DNA of 64,000 bases. Origin: Natrinema versiforme JCM 10478 (GTDB taxonomy: Archaea > Halobacteriota > Halobacteria > Halobacteriales > Natrialbaceae). Position 1 is the stretch's first letter. Each line of letters opens with the position of its first letter. The DNA is taken from positions 1 to 64,000 of the forward strand of contig NZ_AOID01000051.1 of the NCBI RefSeq assembly GCF_000337195.1, in the 5' to 3' direction. Under the pieces are notes generated by a model. The model was given only the letters and a program-made list of their open reading frames with translations, was not told where the DNA came from and made no database searches. Below are positions 35,604 to 45,927 of the stretch, in pieces. The position numbers and the translations under genes are program-made.

Positions 35604-37070
35604 ATGACCACTTTCGACGCAAACGGCATCACGTTAGAGCGGGTGCGCGAGCACGTCTGGGAGATTCCACAGGAGGGCGACATGCGCGCCCCCGCACGGG
35701 TGCTGGCGAGCGAAGCACTGCTCGAGGAGATTAAAGAGGACAAGAGCCTCGAGCAGATCAAAAACACGACCCACCTGCCCGGCATCACCAACCACGCGAT
35801 CTGTATGCCCGACACCCATCAGGGCTATGGCTTCCCGGTCGGCGGGGTCGGCGCACTCGATGCCGAAGACGGCTGTATTTCGCCGGGAGCGGTCGGCTAC
35901 GACATCAATTGCGGCGTCCGGATGATGCGGACGAACCTGACCTACGACGAGTTGCAGGGCCGCGAGGAGGAACTCGTCGACTCCCTCTTCGCGAATATCC
36001 CGTCGGGGCTGGGCGGCGGCGGCATCGTCGAACCCGGCATCGACGCCGTCGACGAGATCCTCGCCCGCGGCGTCGACTGGGCGCTCGAGAACGGCCACGC
36101 CGTCGAGGAGGACCTGTTACACTGCGAGGACGAAGGGATGCGCGAGGGCGCGGCCCCCGAAAAGGTGAGCCAGAAGGCCAAGGACCGCGGGAAGAACCAG
36201 ATCGGCTCGCTGGGCTCGGGCAACCACTTCCTCGAGGTCCAGCGCGTGACCGACGTCTTCGATTCGGGCGTGGGAGAAGCCTACGGGCTCGAGGAAGACC
36301 AGATCGTCGTGTTGATCCACTGTGGCTCCCGCGGACTGGGCCACCAGACCTGCAACGACTACCTGCGGAAGATCGAGCAGCAACACAAGGGGCTGTTGGA
36401 TCAGTTGCCCGACAAGGAACTCGCGGCCGCGCCCGCTGGCTCACAACTCGCCGAGGACTACTACGGCGCGATGAACGCGGCGATCAACTTCGCGTGGGTC
36501 AACCGCCAGCTGATCATGCACCGCACGCGGCAGGTCTTCGAGCGCGTCTTCGACCGCTCGTGGGAGTCCATGGACATGCACCTGCTGTACGACGTGGCCC
36601 ACAATATCGCGAAGAAAGAGACCCACACGGTGAACGCTGACGGCGACGAACGCGAACTTTACGTCCACCGGAAGGGTGCGACGCGGGCGTTCCCCGCGGG
36701 CCACCCCGAAGTCCCCAAAGCCTACCGCGATGTCGGCCAGCCGGTGATCATCCCCGGCAGCATGGGCGCGGGCAGCTACGTCCTCCGCGGCGGCGAGAAC
36801 TCGATGGACCTCACCTTCGGCTCCACCGCCCACGGTGCGGGGCGGCTGATGAGCCGTACGCAGGCCAAAAACGAGTACTGGGGTGGCGACGTTCAGCAAG
36901 ACCTCGAGGACCAGCAGGCGATTTACGTGAAGGCCCAGTCCGGTGCCACGATCGCCGAGGAAGCGCCGGGGGTCTACAAGGACGTCGACGAGGTCGTCCG
37001 CGTCTCCGACGAGCTAGGGATCGGCGACAAGGTCGCGCGGACGTTCCCCGTGTGTAACATCAAGGGGTGA
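35604..37070 (+). CDS. rtcB: RNA-splicing ligase RtcB
   Basis: Joins tRNA halves after intron removal, and repairs RNA, using GTP and Mn2+. The 488-aa length is typical. Metal-binding Asp70/His72 in CMPDTHQGYGFPVGG, Asp100/Cys103 in VGYDINCGVRM, GSLGSGNHFLEVQ, HCGSRGLGHQ and the guanylated His region GSMGAGSYVLRG-like segment (about 385-400) are all present. Archease lies just upstream. A TATA-like atctttcatc sits near 35570-35579. Confidence 0.97.
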   Translation: MTTFDANGITLERVREHVWEIPQEGDMRAPARVLASEALLEEIKEDKSLEQIKNTTHLPGITNHAICMPDTHQGYGFPVGGVGALDAEDGCISPGAVGYDINCGVRMMRTNLTYDELQGREEELVDSLFANIPSGLGGGGIVEPGIDAVDEILARGVDWALENGHAVEEDLLHCEDEGMREGAAPEKVSQKAKDRGKNQIGSLGSGNHFLEVQRVTDVFDSGVGEAYGLEEDQIVVLIHCGSRGLGHQTCNDYLRKIEQQHKGLLDQLPDKELAAAPAGSQLAEDYYGAMNAAINFAWVNRQLIMHRTRQVFERVFDRSWESMDMHLLYDVAHNIAKKETHTVNADGDERELYVHRKGATRAFPAGHPEVPKAYRDVGQPVIIPGSMGAGSYVLRGGENSMDLTFGSTAHGAGRLMSRTQAKNEYWGGDVQQDLEDQQAIYVKAQSGATIAEEAPGVYKDVDEVVRVSDELGIGDKVARTFPVCNIKG

Positions 37071-37104
37071 TCGATCGAGGCCATCGGTTCCGGTCGTTCG
37101 AGCC

Positions 37105-37329
37105 CTACTTCAGCCGGTACGGACTCTCGTTGTCTCCGCCGTCATCCTCGCCGTCGTTTCTGTCGCCCTCGTACGGTTTTCTCGCGGTGATCGTCACCGT
37201 CGCTTCGGGGTCGTCCTCGTCGGCCCACGGGCTGTCGTAGGCCGAAATCTCGAGGTCGGTCACGTCCCATCCTTCCTCCTCGACGAGTTCTACGAGGCGA
37301 CGCTGGTCTGCGAGCATGTCCTCGTCCAT
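37105..37329 (-). CDS. Small acidic haloarchaeal protein of unknown function
   Basis: A 74-aa acidic protein beginning MDEDMLADQRRLVELVEE and containing one likely ferredoxin-like or beta-alpha unit (VEEEGWDVTDLEISAYDS, ATVTITARKPYEG), then a Gly/Asp-rich tail. It lacks Cys, membrane helices and signal peptide. I do not recognise the family. Convergent with rtcB. Confidence 0.65.
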   Translation of the reverse strand: MDEDMLADQRRLVELVEEEGWDVTDLEISAYDSPWADEDDPEATVTITARKPYEGDRNDGEDDGGDNESPYRLK

Positions 37330-37387
37330 ACCGTTTCCTTCGAGCGTGGACGGGGTAGGTCTTCCGCCGGCCGGTGGCTGACGCGGG

Positions 37388-38071
37388 TCACTCGCGTTCG
37401 TCGCTCCCAGCGGTTTCGCCGACGTCGATCACCTCCTCGACGAGCGTGCGGTGTGCGCGCCGGAGCCGCTCGGAGAGCGCCTGATGGGAGATACCGAGTT
37501 CGTCCGACAACCCGTCCATGTCCATCCCGCGCGGAATCTCGTAGTAGCCGCGCTCGAGGGCCGCGACCAGCGTCTCGTACTGCGGCTCGGTGAGCCCGAA
37601 CCGGTCATGGCGGTTCTCCTCGAGTCGGTGAATCTTCTGAATCTCGACGCTCAATCCCGCTTCGGTCGCGAAGTCGTAGGTCCGGGAGAGCGCCTCCCGT
37701 TCCGGGAAGAGGACGCGGAATCGCCACTGTTTGCCCTCCACGTGCGCATCGAGGACCGTCGCCCGTTCCTCGGTCAGCAGGTGGAGGATGACGGTCACGT
37801 CGTCCACCCAGTTCATCCGGTAGAGACACTCGTCGCCGAGGTTCGTCAGCCGTTCTGCCGCCTCGACGCTGGGGTCGTCCGCCAGCGCGTCGTCGACGGT
37901 CTCGAGCGTCGATTCAGAGCCCGAAAACCAGACGTAGGGCATGACGTGACCCGGGTCGTACGCGACGACGCGTTCGATCTCGATCTCGATGTCGAGGTCG
38001 TCCGTCGCCTCGAGCGTGTGCCGGAGCGCGAACGCCGCGGCGGGCACGGCGAGTTCGGCGATGGTACTCAT
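37388..38071 (-). CDS. Bat-type HTH regulator (HTH_10 family), paralogue
   Basis: A 227-aa protein with the same layout as the regulator at 21631: opening [20 protein letters not shown], an about 155-residue sensor part, and a C-terminal HTH_10 domain ([41 protein letters not shown]). The 21631 copy has a Cys triplet in the sensor that this one lacks. The ATG at 38071 is chosen by ggag at spacing 5 on the minus strand. The longer frame to 38152 is not supported. moaA is divergent. Confidence 0.88.
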   Translation of the reverse strand: MSTIAELAVPAAAFALRHTLEATDDLDIEIEIERVVAYDPGHVMPYVWFSGSESTLETVDDALADDPSVEAAERLTNLGDECLYRMNWVDDVTVILHLLTEERATVLDAHVEGKQWRFRVLFPEREALSRTYDFATEAGLSVEIQKIHRLEENRHDRFGLTEPQYETLVAALERGYYEIPRGMDMDGLSDELGISHQALSERLRRAHRTLVEEVIDVGETAGSDERE

Positions 38072-38210
38072 GTGACTCCTCATCACGCGGACGACCAAGA
38101 GTGTCCGACTCCGCTGAACCCCGGCGTTCTCGTTCCCGTTCCATCGTTGCACCGCGCTGACAGCATTCGGAACCGAAATCGGTTACGACCCCGTCAGATT
38201 CCCGGCGTGC

Positions 38211-38216
38211 TTAAGC
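38211..38216 (+). promoter_or_regulatory. TATA box for moaA
   Basis: cttaag, centred about 27 bp ahead of the moaA ATG at 38240, supports a leaderless mRNA and this start. Confidence 0.55.
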
Positions 38217-38239
38217 GGATCCGGCTGCAACTCGGTAGC

Positions 38240-39256
38240 ATGCTCACCGACGACTTCGGGCGGGAGGTCTCTGGGGTTCGCGTCTCCCTCACCGATCGGT
38301 GTAACTTCGACTGCGTCTACTGTCACAACGAGGGGCTCGGCGACACCCGCGGGCCGATGGACCCACAGGACGACGAGATGTCGACCGACGATGTCGTCCG
38401 GTTCCTCGAGGTCGCCGCCGAGTTCGGGGTCGACGCGGTCAAGTTCACCGGTGGGGAGCCGATGCTCCGGCAGGACTTAGCGGAGATTATCGAACGCACG
38501 CCCGATCAGATGGAGGTCTCGCTGACCACGAACGGGACGTTCCTTCCCGGGCGAGCCGAGGACCTCGTCGACGCCGGCCTCGAGCGAGTCAACGTCTCCC
38601 AGGACGCGCTCGATCCGGAGGACTTCGCCGCGGTGACCAAAAGCGGAGCCTACGAGAAGGTCCTCGAGGGGGTCGACGCGGCGCTCGAGGCGGGCTTAGA
38701 TCCGGTCAAACTCAACATGGTCGTCTTCGAGCACACGGCGGGGTACGTGCCGGAGATGGTCGACCACGTCGCGGCAAACGACGGGCTCCAGCTGCAGTTG
38801 ATCGAGTACATGCCCGAACTGACGGGCAAGCCGGAGTGGAACATCGACATCCAGCGGGTTCACGACTGGCTGGCCGAACAGGCCGACGAGATCGAACACC
38901 GCGAGATGCACGATCGCAAGCGATACTGGGTCAGCGACGGATCGACCGATGCGGCCGATGCCGGACCGGACGCCGCCGGCCGCGGGATGGTCGAAATCGT
39001 CGACCCCGTCGAGAACCCCACCTTCTGTGCGAACTGCCATCGCGTCCGCGTGACTCACGAGGGCTATCTCAAAGGTTGTCTCAACCGCAACGACGACCTC
39101 AAAACGATGGGTGAGATGACCAAGCCGGAGATCCGCGAGGCGTTTCGAGACGTCGTCGCCAACCGGGTGCCCTACTACGGCGAGTACATGATCCAAAACG
39201 ACGAGGGCGAGTGGGAGATCAACGAGAAGTACATCGAGGAGTACGCCGGAGCCTGA
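38240..39256 (+). CDS. moaA: GTP 3',8-cyclase (molybdenum cofactor biosynthesis)
   Basis: Radical SAM enzyme that makes the first molybdenum cofactor intermediate from GTP. The 338-aa protein has the SAM-cluster cysteines 21, 25 and 28 ([15 protein letters not shown]), [10 protein letters not shown] for SAM, and a second cluster set in [19 protein letters not shown]. The C-terminus EEYAGA replaces the double-Gly tail typical of many MoaA; it ends Gly-Ala. The frame is open for 260 codons upstream in antisense to the regulator gene and must not be taken as part of it. Confidence 0.93.
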   Translation: MLTDDFGREVSGVRVSLTDRCNFDCVYCHNEGLGDTRGPMDPQDDEMSTDDVVRFLEVAAEFGVDAVKFTGGEPMLRQDLAEIIERTPDQMEVSLTTNGTFLPGRAEDLVDAGLERVNVSQDALDPEDFAAVTKSGAYEKVLEGVDAALEAGLDPVKLNMVVFEHTAGYVPEMVDHVAANDGLQLQLIEYMPELTGKPEWNIDIQRVHDWLAEQADEIEHREMHDRKRYWVSDGSTDAADAGPDAAGRGMVEIVDPVENPTFCANCHRVRVTHEGYLKGCLNRNDDLKTMGEMTKPEIREAFRDVVANRVPYYGEYMIQNDEGEWEINEKYIEEYAGA

Positions 39257-39358
39257 TTCGGATTCGTTTTCGGGTGCCGACTCGAGTCGAATCTCCGGGA
39301 CTCGAGCGGGGCAGAGTACGAGAGAGAAACACACGATCGGCCGCCACCTTTCGTTGCC

Positions 39359-39366
39359 CTTAAGTA
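39359..39366 (+). promoter_or_regulatory. TATA box upstream of tRNA-Ser / ribosomal operon
   Basis: cttaagta is the only good TATA-like box in the 190 bp before the tRNA. It lies 80 bp from the tRNA 5' end, so the expected transcript would start near 39388 and carry a leader of about 58 nt before the tRNA. Confidence 0.5.
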
Positions 39367-39400
39367 GAAGACGGGGGTAGGACCGAGTGCGTTACGTGTA

Positions 39401-39414
39401 GGGGAGCGATCCCC
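39401..39414 (+). other. GNRA-tetraloop hairpin in the tRNA-Ser leader
   Basis: ggggagcgatcccc forms a perfect 5-bp stem closed by a GCGA tetraloop, 32 bp ahead of the tRNA-Ser. Its position inside the expected leader suggests an RNA-processing or stability element. Function is unproven. Confidence 0.5.
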
Positions 39415-39445
39415 GAGTCCGCAAGGGCGACGATAGACCGACGGT

Positions 39446-39528
39446 GTTGTGGTAGCCAAGCGGCCCAAGGCGCATGGTTGCTAACCATGTGGCGTCAAGC
39501 CTCCGGGGTTCAAATCCCCGCCACAACG
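39446..39528 (+). tRNA. tRNA-Ser (GCT)
   Basis: An 83-nt class II tRNA. Acceptor stem gttgtgg/ccacaac pairs perfectly with G73. The anticodon stem catgg/ccatg holds loop ttgctaa with anticodon GCU, reading AGC/AGU serine codons. A variable arm (ggc gtcaa gcc) and T-arm cgggg-ttcaaat-ccccg follow. No intron. It begins the ribosomal protein run, 71 bp before rps13. Confidence 0.95.
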
Positions 39529-39599
39529 TCGGACATTTGCTGGCGCTTTCCCGCCAGTCAATTTGCAACGCGCGCAGACCAGACACAGATATACGACAC

Positions 39600-40130
39600 A
39601 TGAGCGCCGAAGAACCTCAAGAACAAGAAGACGACGAAGATCTTCGATACTTCGTCCGCATCGGGCAAACCGACCTCGATGGGACGAAGTCCGTCGAGCG
39701 CTCGCTCTCGGAGATGAACGGGATCGGTCGCCGAACCGCCCGGCTCATCGCCGAGGAAGCGGGTGTCGACCGAACGGCGACGTTCGGCCGACTCGACGAC
39801 GACGTCATCGATGGCGTCATCGAGGTCGTCGAGAACTACGCTGACGAAGTCCCCGACTGGCTCAACAACCGACAGGACGACTTTTACAGCGGTGAGACGA
39901 CCCACGAGATCGGCAACGATCTCCAGTTGACTCGACAGCACGACATCAACCGGATGAAGATGATCGACTCCTACAAGGGCACGCGCCACAAGCGCGGCCA
40001 GAAGGTTCGCGGTCAGCGAACCAAGTCCACCGGCCGAACGGAGGGCACTATCGGAGTCAACGTCGAAGAGATCCGCGAAGAACAGGCCGAGGAGGCCGCC
40101 GCCGAAGAAGAAGAGGACGAGGGTGAATAA
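39600..40130 (+). CDS. rps13: 30S ribosomal protein S13
   Basis: Head protein of the small subunit contacting the large subunit and P-site tRNA. The 176-aa protein has the helix-hairpin-helix [19 protein letters not shown] and the basic tail [16 protein letters not shown]. Like other haloarchaeal S13 it has acidic extensions at both ends ([13 protein letters not shown] and [11 protein letters not shown]). Its stop overlaps the rps4 ATG by one base. Confidence 0.96.
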   Translation: MSAEEPQEQEDDEDLRYFVRIGQTDLDGTKSVERSLSEMNGIGRRTARLIAEEAGVDRTATFGRLDDDVIDGVIEVVENYADEVPDWLNNRQDDFYSGETTHEIGNDLQLTRQHDINRMKMIDSYKGTRHKRGQKVRGQRTKSTGRTEGTIGVNVEEIREEQAEEAAAEEEEDEGE

Positions 40131-40651
40131 TGCCACTCGGCACTGACACCAAGCAATACGAAACGCCGAACCACCCCTACCAGGGTGAACGCATCGCAAG
40201 CGAGCACTCCCTCGTCGACCGCTACGGTCTCAAGAACAAGGAAGAGCTCTGGCGAGCACAGTCCGAGCTTCGCTCCTACCGGCGCGAGGCCCGAGAACTG
40301 CTCGGTCAGGCCCAGGACGACGAAACCGTCATCCGCCGCTCCGAGGAGTTCCTCGGTCGGCTCAAGCGCGTCGGCATCCTCGACGAGACCGACGAACTCG
40401 GCGACATCCTGTCGCTCGAGATCGAGGACGTCCTCGAGCGCCGACTCCAGACGGTCGTCTACCGCTCCGGACTGGCGAATACGGCCCAGCAGGCCCGCCA
40501 GTACATCACGCACGGACACATCATCGTTGACGGCCAGCGCCACCGCGTTCCGTCCTACGTCGTCGACATCGACGAGGAGGATCTGGTGGCCTTCGACGAG
40601 AACAGTCCGCTCGCGGACGAACTCCACCCCGAACGCGCGGAGGGTCAATAA
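40130..40651 (+). CDS. rps4: 30S ribosomal protein S4
   Basis: Primary assembly protein of the small subunit body. The 173-aa protein has the N-terminal [20 protein letters not shown] and the S4 RNA-binding domain [29 protein letters not shown]. Positioned in the rps13-rps4-rps11 order of the archaeal alpha operon. Confidence 0.96.
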   Translation: MPLGTDTKQYETPNHPYQGERIASEHSLVDRYGLKNKEELWRAQSELRSYRREARELLGQAQDDETVIRRSEEFLGRLKRVGILDETDELGDILSLEIEDVLERRLQTVVYRSGLANTAQQARQYITHGHIIVDGQRHRVPSYVVDIDEEDLVAFDENSPLADELHPERAEGQ

Positions 40652-40652
40652 C

Positions 40653-41042
40653 ATGAGTCAGGACGACGAGAAATGGGGCATTGCCCACGTACACGCATCG
40701 TTCAACAACACCGTCATGACCGTGACCGACCTCACGGGCGCGGAGACGATCGCCAAGTCCTCCGGTGGGACGGCGGTCAAGCAGAACCGCGACGAGGCGT
40801 CGCCGTACGCGGCCATGCAGATGGCCGAGTCCGTCGCCGAAGAGGTCAAAGCGGCCGGCATCACGGGCCTGCACGTTCACGTGCGCGGCCCCGGTGGCAA
40901 CCTCCAGAAGTCCCCCGGTCCGGGCGCGCAGGCGACGATTCGCGCGCTCGCCCGCTCGGGCATCGAGATCGGGCGCATCGAGGACGTCACGCCGATCCCC
41001 CACGACGGATCGCGCGCTCCGAAAGGCAAGGGCGGCTACTAG
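40653..41042 (+). CDS. rps11: 30S ribosomal protein S11
   Basis: Platform protein at the mRNA exit site. The 129-aa protein has [40 protein letters not shown] and the [19 protein letters not shown] end. A ggagg sits 9 bases ahead of the ATG at 40653. Three bases separate it from rpoD. Confidence 0.96.
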   Translation: MSQDDEKWGIAHVHASFNNTVMTVTDLTGAETIAKSSGGTAVKQNRDEASPYAAMQMAESVAEEVKAAGITGLHVHVRGPGGNLQKSPGPGAQATIRALARSGIEIGRIEDVTPIPHDGSRAPKGKGGY

Positions 41043-41045
41043 ATC

Positions 41046-41795
41046 ATGACTGAGGAGTACGACGTCGAGTTCGTCGAACGCGAGGATCGTGAAGCACGGT
41101 TCCTCATTCGCGGCGTGACACCCGGGTTCGCCAACGGCATCCGTCGAGCGATGGTCGCCGACGTGCCGACGATGGCCGTCGACACCGTCCGGTTCGTCGA
41201 GAACTCGTCGGTCATGTTCGACGAGCAACTCGCGCTCCGAATGGGACTCGTCCCGCTGACGACACCGCCGGTCGGCGAGTTTGGCGAAGACGAGACCGTC
41301 ACGCTCTCGATCGACGTCGAAGGGCCGGCGACCGCCTACTCCGGCGACCTCGTCTCCGAGGACGACCTCGTCCAACCCGCGGACGACAACGTCCCGATTA
41401 TCGAACTCAAAGACGGCCAGCGCCTCGAGGCCGAGGCGGATGCGGTCGTCAACCGCGGGAAGAACCACGCCAAACACCAGGGCGGGGTCGCAGTCGGTTA
41501 CCGACACCTCCAGCGCGTGGAGGTCGACGGTGACCTCCCCGAGTTCGAGGACGAAGAGAGCCGGATCATCCGTGGCGTCATTGAGGACGACGGCGAACTC
41601 GTTGCAACGAGCGAGTTCGACCACGACCTCTCGAATCGCTATCCGGGCAAGGAGGTCCGGGTCGAGGACGTGCCAAACGCCTTCGTCTTTCACGTGGAGA
41701 CGGACGGCTCGTTCCCGATCGAGGAGCTCGCGACGCGGGCCGCGGACACGATCGCGGCGCGTGCGACTGAACTCGAAGACGCAGTACAGCTGTAG
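41046..41795 (+). CDS. rpoD: DNA-directed RNA polymerase subunit D (Rpo3)
   Basis: Assembly-platform subunit, the archaeal counterpart of Rpb3 and bacterial alpha-NTD (not the sigma factor rpoD). The 249-aa protein has [19 protein letters not shown] and NKIRFVE-like [24 protein letters not shown]. The protein has no Cys at all, so the Fe-S domain found in some archaeal RpoD is absent, as is common in haloarchaea. Cotranscribed with rps11. Confidence 0.95.
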   Translation: MTEEYDVEFVEREDREARFLIRGVTPGFANGIRRAMVADVPTMAVDTVRFVENSSVMFDEQLALRMGLVPLTTPPVGEFGEDETVTLSIDVEGPATAYSGDLVSEDDLVQPADDNVPIIELKDGQRLEAEADAVVNRGKNHAKHQGGVAVGYRHLQRVEVDGDLPEFEDEESRIIRGVIEDDGELVATSEFDHDLSNRYPGKEVRVEDVPNAFVFHVETDGSFPIEELATRAADTIAARATELEDAVQL

Positions 41796-41924
41796 ATATG
41801 AACCGACGCCCCCAACCCAATTCGGGCACGCCGCTCGCCGATGCCGTGAGCCACGAGACCGGCGATCGCGTGTCCACTGGAATCGAAAGGGGTTTGAAGG
41901 GGCGACGGGTAGACGGAAGTGCGA

Positions 41925-42009
41925 GCAGGGATAGCCAAGTCAGGCCAACGGCGCAGCGTTCAGGGCGCTGTCTCGTAGGAGTCCGCAGGTTCAAATCCTG
42001 CTCCCTGCA
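41925..42009 (+). tRNA. tRNA-Leu (CAG)
   Basis: An 85-nt class II tRNA. Acceptor gcaggga/tccctgc with A73; anticodon arm cagcg-ttcaggg-cgctg gives anticodon CAG, reading CUG. Variable arm tctcgtaggagt and T-arm cgcagg-ttcaaat-cctg follow. It sits between rpoD and rpl18e; no intron is seen. A weak TATA-like gtttgaag lies about 30 bp upstream, so it may have its own promoter. Confidence 0.95.
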
Positions 42010-42165
42010 TCACTTCTCTACTGTCGACCGACAGTCCGTCTCCGACAGCTCGCAGATCGACTGCGAGCACCGCGGACACGTCGGCCGTCAGGGCAACAAT
42101 TTCGATTCCATCGTCGACGGCGCAGTTCCTCGCGTCGTCGATCAGTTAGCAGTTGGAGGATACCA

Positions 42166-42519
42166 ATGAGTAGCAAGACTAATCCGAGGCTCAACGATCT
42201 TATCGCCGAGCTGAAGTCGACGTCCCGCGAAACGGACGCCGGCATCTGGCGAGACGTTGCGGATCGACTCGAGAAGCCCCGGCGCACCCACGCTGAGGTG
42301 AACCTGGGCCGCATCGAGCGGTACGCACGCGAAGAAGAGACTGTCGTCGTTCCCGGCAAAGTGCTGGGCTCCGGCGCACTACAGAAAAACGTCACCGTCG
42401 CCGCCGTCAAGTTCTCCTCGTCCGCAGAGACGAAGATCGAACAGGTCGGCGAGTCGGTCACCCTCGAGGAAGCCCTCGAGGACAACCCCGAAGGGTCTAA
42501 CGTCCGGGTGATTCGATGA
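42166..42519 (+). CDS. rpl18e: 50S ribosomal protein L18e
   Basis: Large-subunit protein of archaea and eukaryotes related to L15. The 117-aa protein has [38 protein letters not shown] and [17 protein letters not shown] ggagg Shine-Dalgarno lies 7 bases ahead of the ATG. Its stop overlaps rpl13 by 4 bp. Confidence 0.96.
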   Translation: MSSKTNPRLNDLIAELKSTSRETDAGIWRDVADRLEKPRRTHAEVNLGRIERYAREEETVVVPGKVLGSGALQKNVTVAAVKFSSSAETKIEQVGESVTLEEALEDNPEGSNVRVIR

Positions 42520-42965
42520 GTCTCGCAGAGTTCGACGCAGATCTCGTCGTCGACGCACAGGACTGTATTCTCGGCCGGGTCGCAAGCGAAGTCGCCCAGC
42601 GCGCGCTGGACGGCGACCGCGTTGCGATCGTCAACGCCGAGGACGCGGTCATCACCGGCGACGAAGACGACATCTTCGAGACGTACCGCACGCGGCAAAA
42701 CCTGGGCTCGGACCGCGGGCCGTACTACCCCAAACGACCGGACATGATCTTCAAGCGGTCCGTTCGCGGGATGCTGCCGTACAAGAAAACGCGTGGCCGC
42801 GAGGCACTCGACAGCGTCCGCGTCTACGTCGGCAACCCCTACGAGAACGACGACGACCACGAGTCGGAGGTCCTCGAGGGGACGTCGCTGGATCGACTGT
42901 CGAACATCCGCTTCGTCCACCTACACGAAGTGTCCGAACAGTTAGGTGCTAACGTCACATGGTAA
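42516..42965 (+). CDS. rpl13: 50S ribosomal protein L13
   Basis: Early assembly protein of the large subunit. The 149-aa protein has [38 protein letters not shown] and [20 protein letters not shown]. An acidic insert (DDDHESE) is typical for halophiles. It overlaps rps9 by 7 bp. Confidence 0.96.
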   Translation: MSLAEFDADLVVDAQDCILGRVASEVAQRALDGDRVAIVNAEDAVITGDEDDIFETYRTRQNLGSDRGPYYPKRPDMIFKRSVRGMLPYKKTRGREALDSVRVYVGNPYENDDDHESEVLEGTSLDRLSNIRFVHLHEVSEQLGANVTW

Positions 42966-43357
42966 CCAACACGAGTGGCAAGAAAAAGACGGCCGTCGCT
43001 CGCGCTACGGTGCGCGAAGGCGAGGGTCGAGTTCGAATCAACTCCCAGCCCGTCGAACTGGTCGAACCCGAGATGTCCCGGCTCAAGATGCTCGAGCCGT
43101 TCCGCATCGTCGGCGACGACCTGCGCGGCGAGATGGATATCGACGTTCGCGTCGAGGGTGGCGGCATCAGCGGCCAGGCAGACGCCGTCCGCACCGCCAT
43201 CGCGCGCGGCATCGTCCAGCACACGAACGACGCCGAACTCCGCGACGCGTTCATGGAGTTCGACCGGTCGCTGCTGGTCAACGACGTCCGCCAGTCCGAA
43301 CCGAAGAAATGGGGCGGCCCGGGCGCTCGGGCGCGCTACCAGAAGTCCTACCGCTGA
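42959..43357 (+). CDS. rps9: 30S ribosomal protein S9
   Basis: Small-subunit head protein contacting P-site tRNA through its C-terminal Arg-rich tail. The 132-aa protein has [20 protein letters not shown] and the end [19 protein letters not shown] 42959 overlaps rpl13. Confidence 0.96.
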   Translation: MVTNTSGKKKTAVARATVREGEGRVRINSQPVELVEPEMSRLKMLEPFRIVGDDLRGEMDIDVRVEGGGISGQADAVRTAIARGIVQHTNDAELRDAFMEFDRSLLVNDVRQSEPKKWGGPGARARYQKSYR

Positions 43358-43369
43358 GGTGATTCAAGC

Positions 43370-43564
43370 ATGATGGTACCGGTCCGGTGTTTCACCTGTG
43401 GCAACGTCGTCGCCGAACACTGGGAGGAGTTCGACGAGCGAGCCAACGAGGGCGACGAGGACCCCGAAGAGGTTCTTGACGAACTCGGCGTCGAGCGCTA
43501 CTGCTGTCGGCGCATGCTCGTCAGTCACAAGGACCTCGTCGACGTCGTCTCCCCGTACCAGTAA
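43370..43564 (+). CDS. rpoN: DNA-directed RNA polymerase subunit N (Rpo10)
   Basis: Zinc-binding small polymerase subunit equivalent to Rpb10. The 64-aa protein has the invariant [12 protein letters not shown] (Cys7, Cys10) and RYCCRRM (Cys45, Cys46) zinc site. The tandem ATG at 43370/43373 leaves a one-codon uncertainty. Next to rps9 and rpoK, as in many archaea. Confidence 0.96.
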   Translation: MMVPVRCFTCGNVVAEHWEEFDERANEGDEDPEEVLDELGVERYCCRRMLVSHKDLVDVVSPYQ

Positions 43565-43566
43565 CA

Positions 43567-43752
43567 ATGCAACAACAACAGCACAACCGCTACGAGAAGG
43601 CACGCATCCTCGGCGCTCGAGCGCTGCAGATCTCCTACGGCGCGCCGGTGCTGACCGAGACCGAGCAGACCCAACCGATCCTCATCGCCGCCGAGGAGTA
43701 CGACGCTGGCGTGTTGCCGTTTACCGTCAAGCGGGGGTACGACAGGAAATGA
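43567..43752 (+). CDS. rpoK: DNA-directed RNA polymerase subunit K (Rpo6)
   Basis: Clamp-contacting subunit equivalent to Rpb6/omega. The 61-aa protein has [21 protein letters not shown] and the final [12 protein letters not shown]. Its stop overlaps the enolase ATG at 43749. Confidence 0.95.
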   Translation: MQQQQHNRYEKARILGARALQISYGAPVLTETEQTQPILIAAEEYDAGVLPFTVKRGYDRK

Positions 43753-44954
43753 CGCTTATCACCGACATCCGGCTGCGTCGGATCCTCGACTCCCGAGGCA
43801 ATCCGACGGTCGAGGCCGATGTCGTAACCGAGAGCGGCGGCTTCGGCCGTGCCGCGGCACCGAGCGGTGCCAGTACCGGCGAGTACGAGGCCGTCGAGCG
43901 GCCGCCGGGCGAGGCGATCGCCGCGGCCCGGGAACACGCCGTTCCCCGGCTCGTCGGTGAGGTCTACGCGGGCAACCAGCGCGATGTCGATGCCGCACTG
44001 CACGCCGCCGACGGCACCGACGACTTCTCGGAGATTGGTGCCAACAGCGCGGTCGCGATCTCGATGGCCGCCGCGAAGGCCGGTGCCGACGTGCTCGGTG
44101 CTCCGCTCTTTCAGCATCTCGGCGGGACCTTCCGTGGCGAGAACTTCCCGATTCCGCTCGGGAACGTCGTCGGCGGCGGCGAACACGCCGCCGACGCGAC
44201 CGACATTCAGGAGTTCCTCGCCGCACCCGTCGGCGCGCCGAGCGTCGCCGACGCCGTCTTCGCGAACGCGGCCGTCCACGCCGCCGTCGCAGACCTACTC
44301 GAGGAACGCGACGTTCCGTGTGGCAAGGGCGACGAGGGCGCATGGGCACCGTCGATCGACGACGGCGAGGCGTTCGACGTCGTCGCCGAGGCGGTCTCGA
44401 TGGTTCAGGACGAGGTCGGTTTCAACATCGGCTTCGGACTGGACGTCGCCGGCGCGGAGCTGTACGATTCCGTGTCCGGAACGTACGAGTACAGCGACGT
44501 GAGCCGCGACACCGACGAACAGATCGAGTACATCGCCGAGTTGGTCGAGGAGTACGACCTCGTCTACGTCGAGGACCCGCTCGATGAGGACGATTACGAC
44601 GCCTTCGCCGACCTCACGGACGAAGTCGGCGACCAGACGCTGATCTGTGGTGACGACCTGTTCGTCACGAACACCGATCGGCTCATCGAGGGAATCGATC
44701 GCGGCGCGGCAAACAGCATCCTGATCAAGCCAAACCAGATCGGGACGCTGACGGACGCCTTCGACGCGATCGAACTCGCGACGGAGAACGGCTACGACTC
44801 GGTCGTCTCCCACCGGTCGGGCGAGACCGAAGACGCGACGATCGCACACCTCGCCGTTGCGACCGACGCGCCCTTCATCAAGACGGGTGCCGTCGGCGGC
44901 GAGCGAACTGCAAAGCTCAACGAGCTCATCCGAATCGCAGACGACGCGACATGA
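43749..44954 (+). CDS. eno: Enolase
   Basis: Converts 2-phosphoglycerate to phosphoenolpyruvate. The 401-aa protein has [27 protein letters not shown], the catalytic Glu-rich loop, [25 protein letters not shown], Lys in [12 protein letters not shown] and the closing [19 protein letters not shown]. The mature start [11 protein letters not shown] overlaps rpoK by 4 bp, so a glycolytic gene is embedded in the ribosome/RNA polymerase operon, a known archaeal arrangement. Confidence 0.96.
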   Translation: MTLITDIRLRRILDSRGNPTVEADVVTESGGFGRAAAPSGASTGEYEAVERPPGEAIAAAREHAVPRLVGEVYAGNQRDVDAALHAADGTDDFSEIGANSAVAISMAAAKAGADVLGAPLFQHLGGTFRGENFPIPLGNVVGGGEHAADATDIQEFLAAPVGAPSVADAVFANAAVHAAVADLLEERDVPCGKGDEGAWAPSIDDGEAFDVVAEAVSMVQDEVGFNIGFGLDVAGAELYDSVSGTYEYSDVSRDTDEQIEYIAELVEEYDLVYVEDPLDEDDYDAFADLTDEVGDQTLICGDDLFVTNTDRLIEGIDRGAANSILIKPNQIGTLTDAFDAIELATENGYDSVVSHRSGETEDATIAHLAVATDAPFIKTGAVGGERTAKLNELIRIADDAT

Positions 44955-45757
44955 CAGAGAACGACGCAACCCAGGAAGGGCTCGACGCCGCCGAGGAGGC
45001 GATCGACGAGGAGCCAGCCGAAGGGGCTGGCCCCGCCGCCGACGCCGACGACGTCGAGCCAGTAGACGAACAGCCCGCCGACGCCGAGGGATCGCCCGCG
45101 GCCGACGCAGAACAAGCCGACGACGCCGAGGACGACGCCGGTCCGACCCTCGACGACGACGTGATGTCCGACGAGGAAGCGGACCTGTTGATCCCCGTCG
45201 AAGACTACCTCGGCGCTGGCGTCCACATCGGGACCCAGCAGAAGACCGAGGACATGGGCCGGTTCATCCACCGCGTCCGGACCGACGGGCTCTACGTGCT
45301 CGACGTCTCGAAGACCGACGGCCGTATCCGCACGGCCGCGGACTTCCTCGCGAACTACGACCCCGAGCAGATTCTGGTCACGTCCTCACGCCAGTACGGC
45401 CGGTTTCCGGCGGAGAAGTTCGCCGACGCCGTGGGCGCTCGCGCCCGCACCGGTCGCTTCATCCCGGGCACCCTGACGAACCCGAAGTACGACGGCTACA
45501 TCGAGCCGGACGTGCTCGTCGTCACTGACCCGATCGGCGACGCCCAGGCCGTCAAGGAGGCTATCACGGTCGGCATCCCGGTCATCGCGATGTGTGACTC
45601 CAACAACCAAGTCAGTAACGTCGACCTCGTCGTCCCGACGAACAACAAGGGTCGCAAGGCTCTCTCGGTCGTCTACTGGCTGCTCGCCAACGAGGTCCTC
45701 GACCGACGCGGCGCAGAGCCGTCCTACTCGCTCGAGGACTTCGAGAGCGGCGTCTAA
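44951..45757 (+). CDS. rps2: 30S ribosomal protein S2
   Basis: Last gene of the ribosomal run, overlapping eno by 4 bp. The 268-aa protein has [51 protein letters not shown] and [14 protein letters not shown]. An acidic low-complexity N-terminal region of about 70 residues (Asp/Glu/Ala/Pro) is the haloarchaeal extension seen on S2. Confidence 0.95.
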   Translation: MTENDATQEGLDAAEEAIDEEPAEGAGPAADADDVEPVDEQPADAEGSPAADAEQADDAEDDAGPTLDDDVMSDEEADLLIPVEDYLGAGVHIGTQQKTEDMGRFIHRVRTDGLYVLDVSKTDGRIRTAADFLANYDPEQILVTSSRQYGRFPAEKFADAVGARARTGRFIPGTLTNPKYDGYIEPDVLVVTDPIGDAQAVKEAITVGIPVIAMCDSNNQVSNVDLVVPTNNKGRKALSVVYWLLANEVLDRRGAEPSYSLEDFESGV

Positions 45758-45927
45758 CGCGTTCGATATTGATACTGTTCGTTTTCTCACGACGTTTGCG
45801 CGCCCAGCGGTGCGTTCGGCGTTCGAAGCGGGTCTGACACTACGTTTGAGGAGGCAAGCGTCGCAGTTACTGTGCCAACTGACAGCTCCCCACAAGGTTT
45901 ACCGTGTGATAGAAAGGTAATGATCGT

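Noticed and set aside
37451-38239. Long N-terminal extension of MoaA
   Set aside because: It is antisense to the HTH regulator, and MoaA is complete from ATG 38240, with a TATA box at the right distance.
39474-39599. N-terminal extension of S13 into the tRNA-Ser
   Set aside because: The extension reads through the tRNA gene; S13 begins at ATG 39600.
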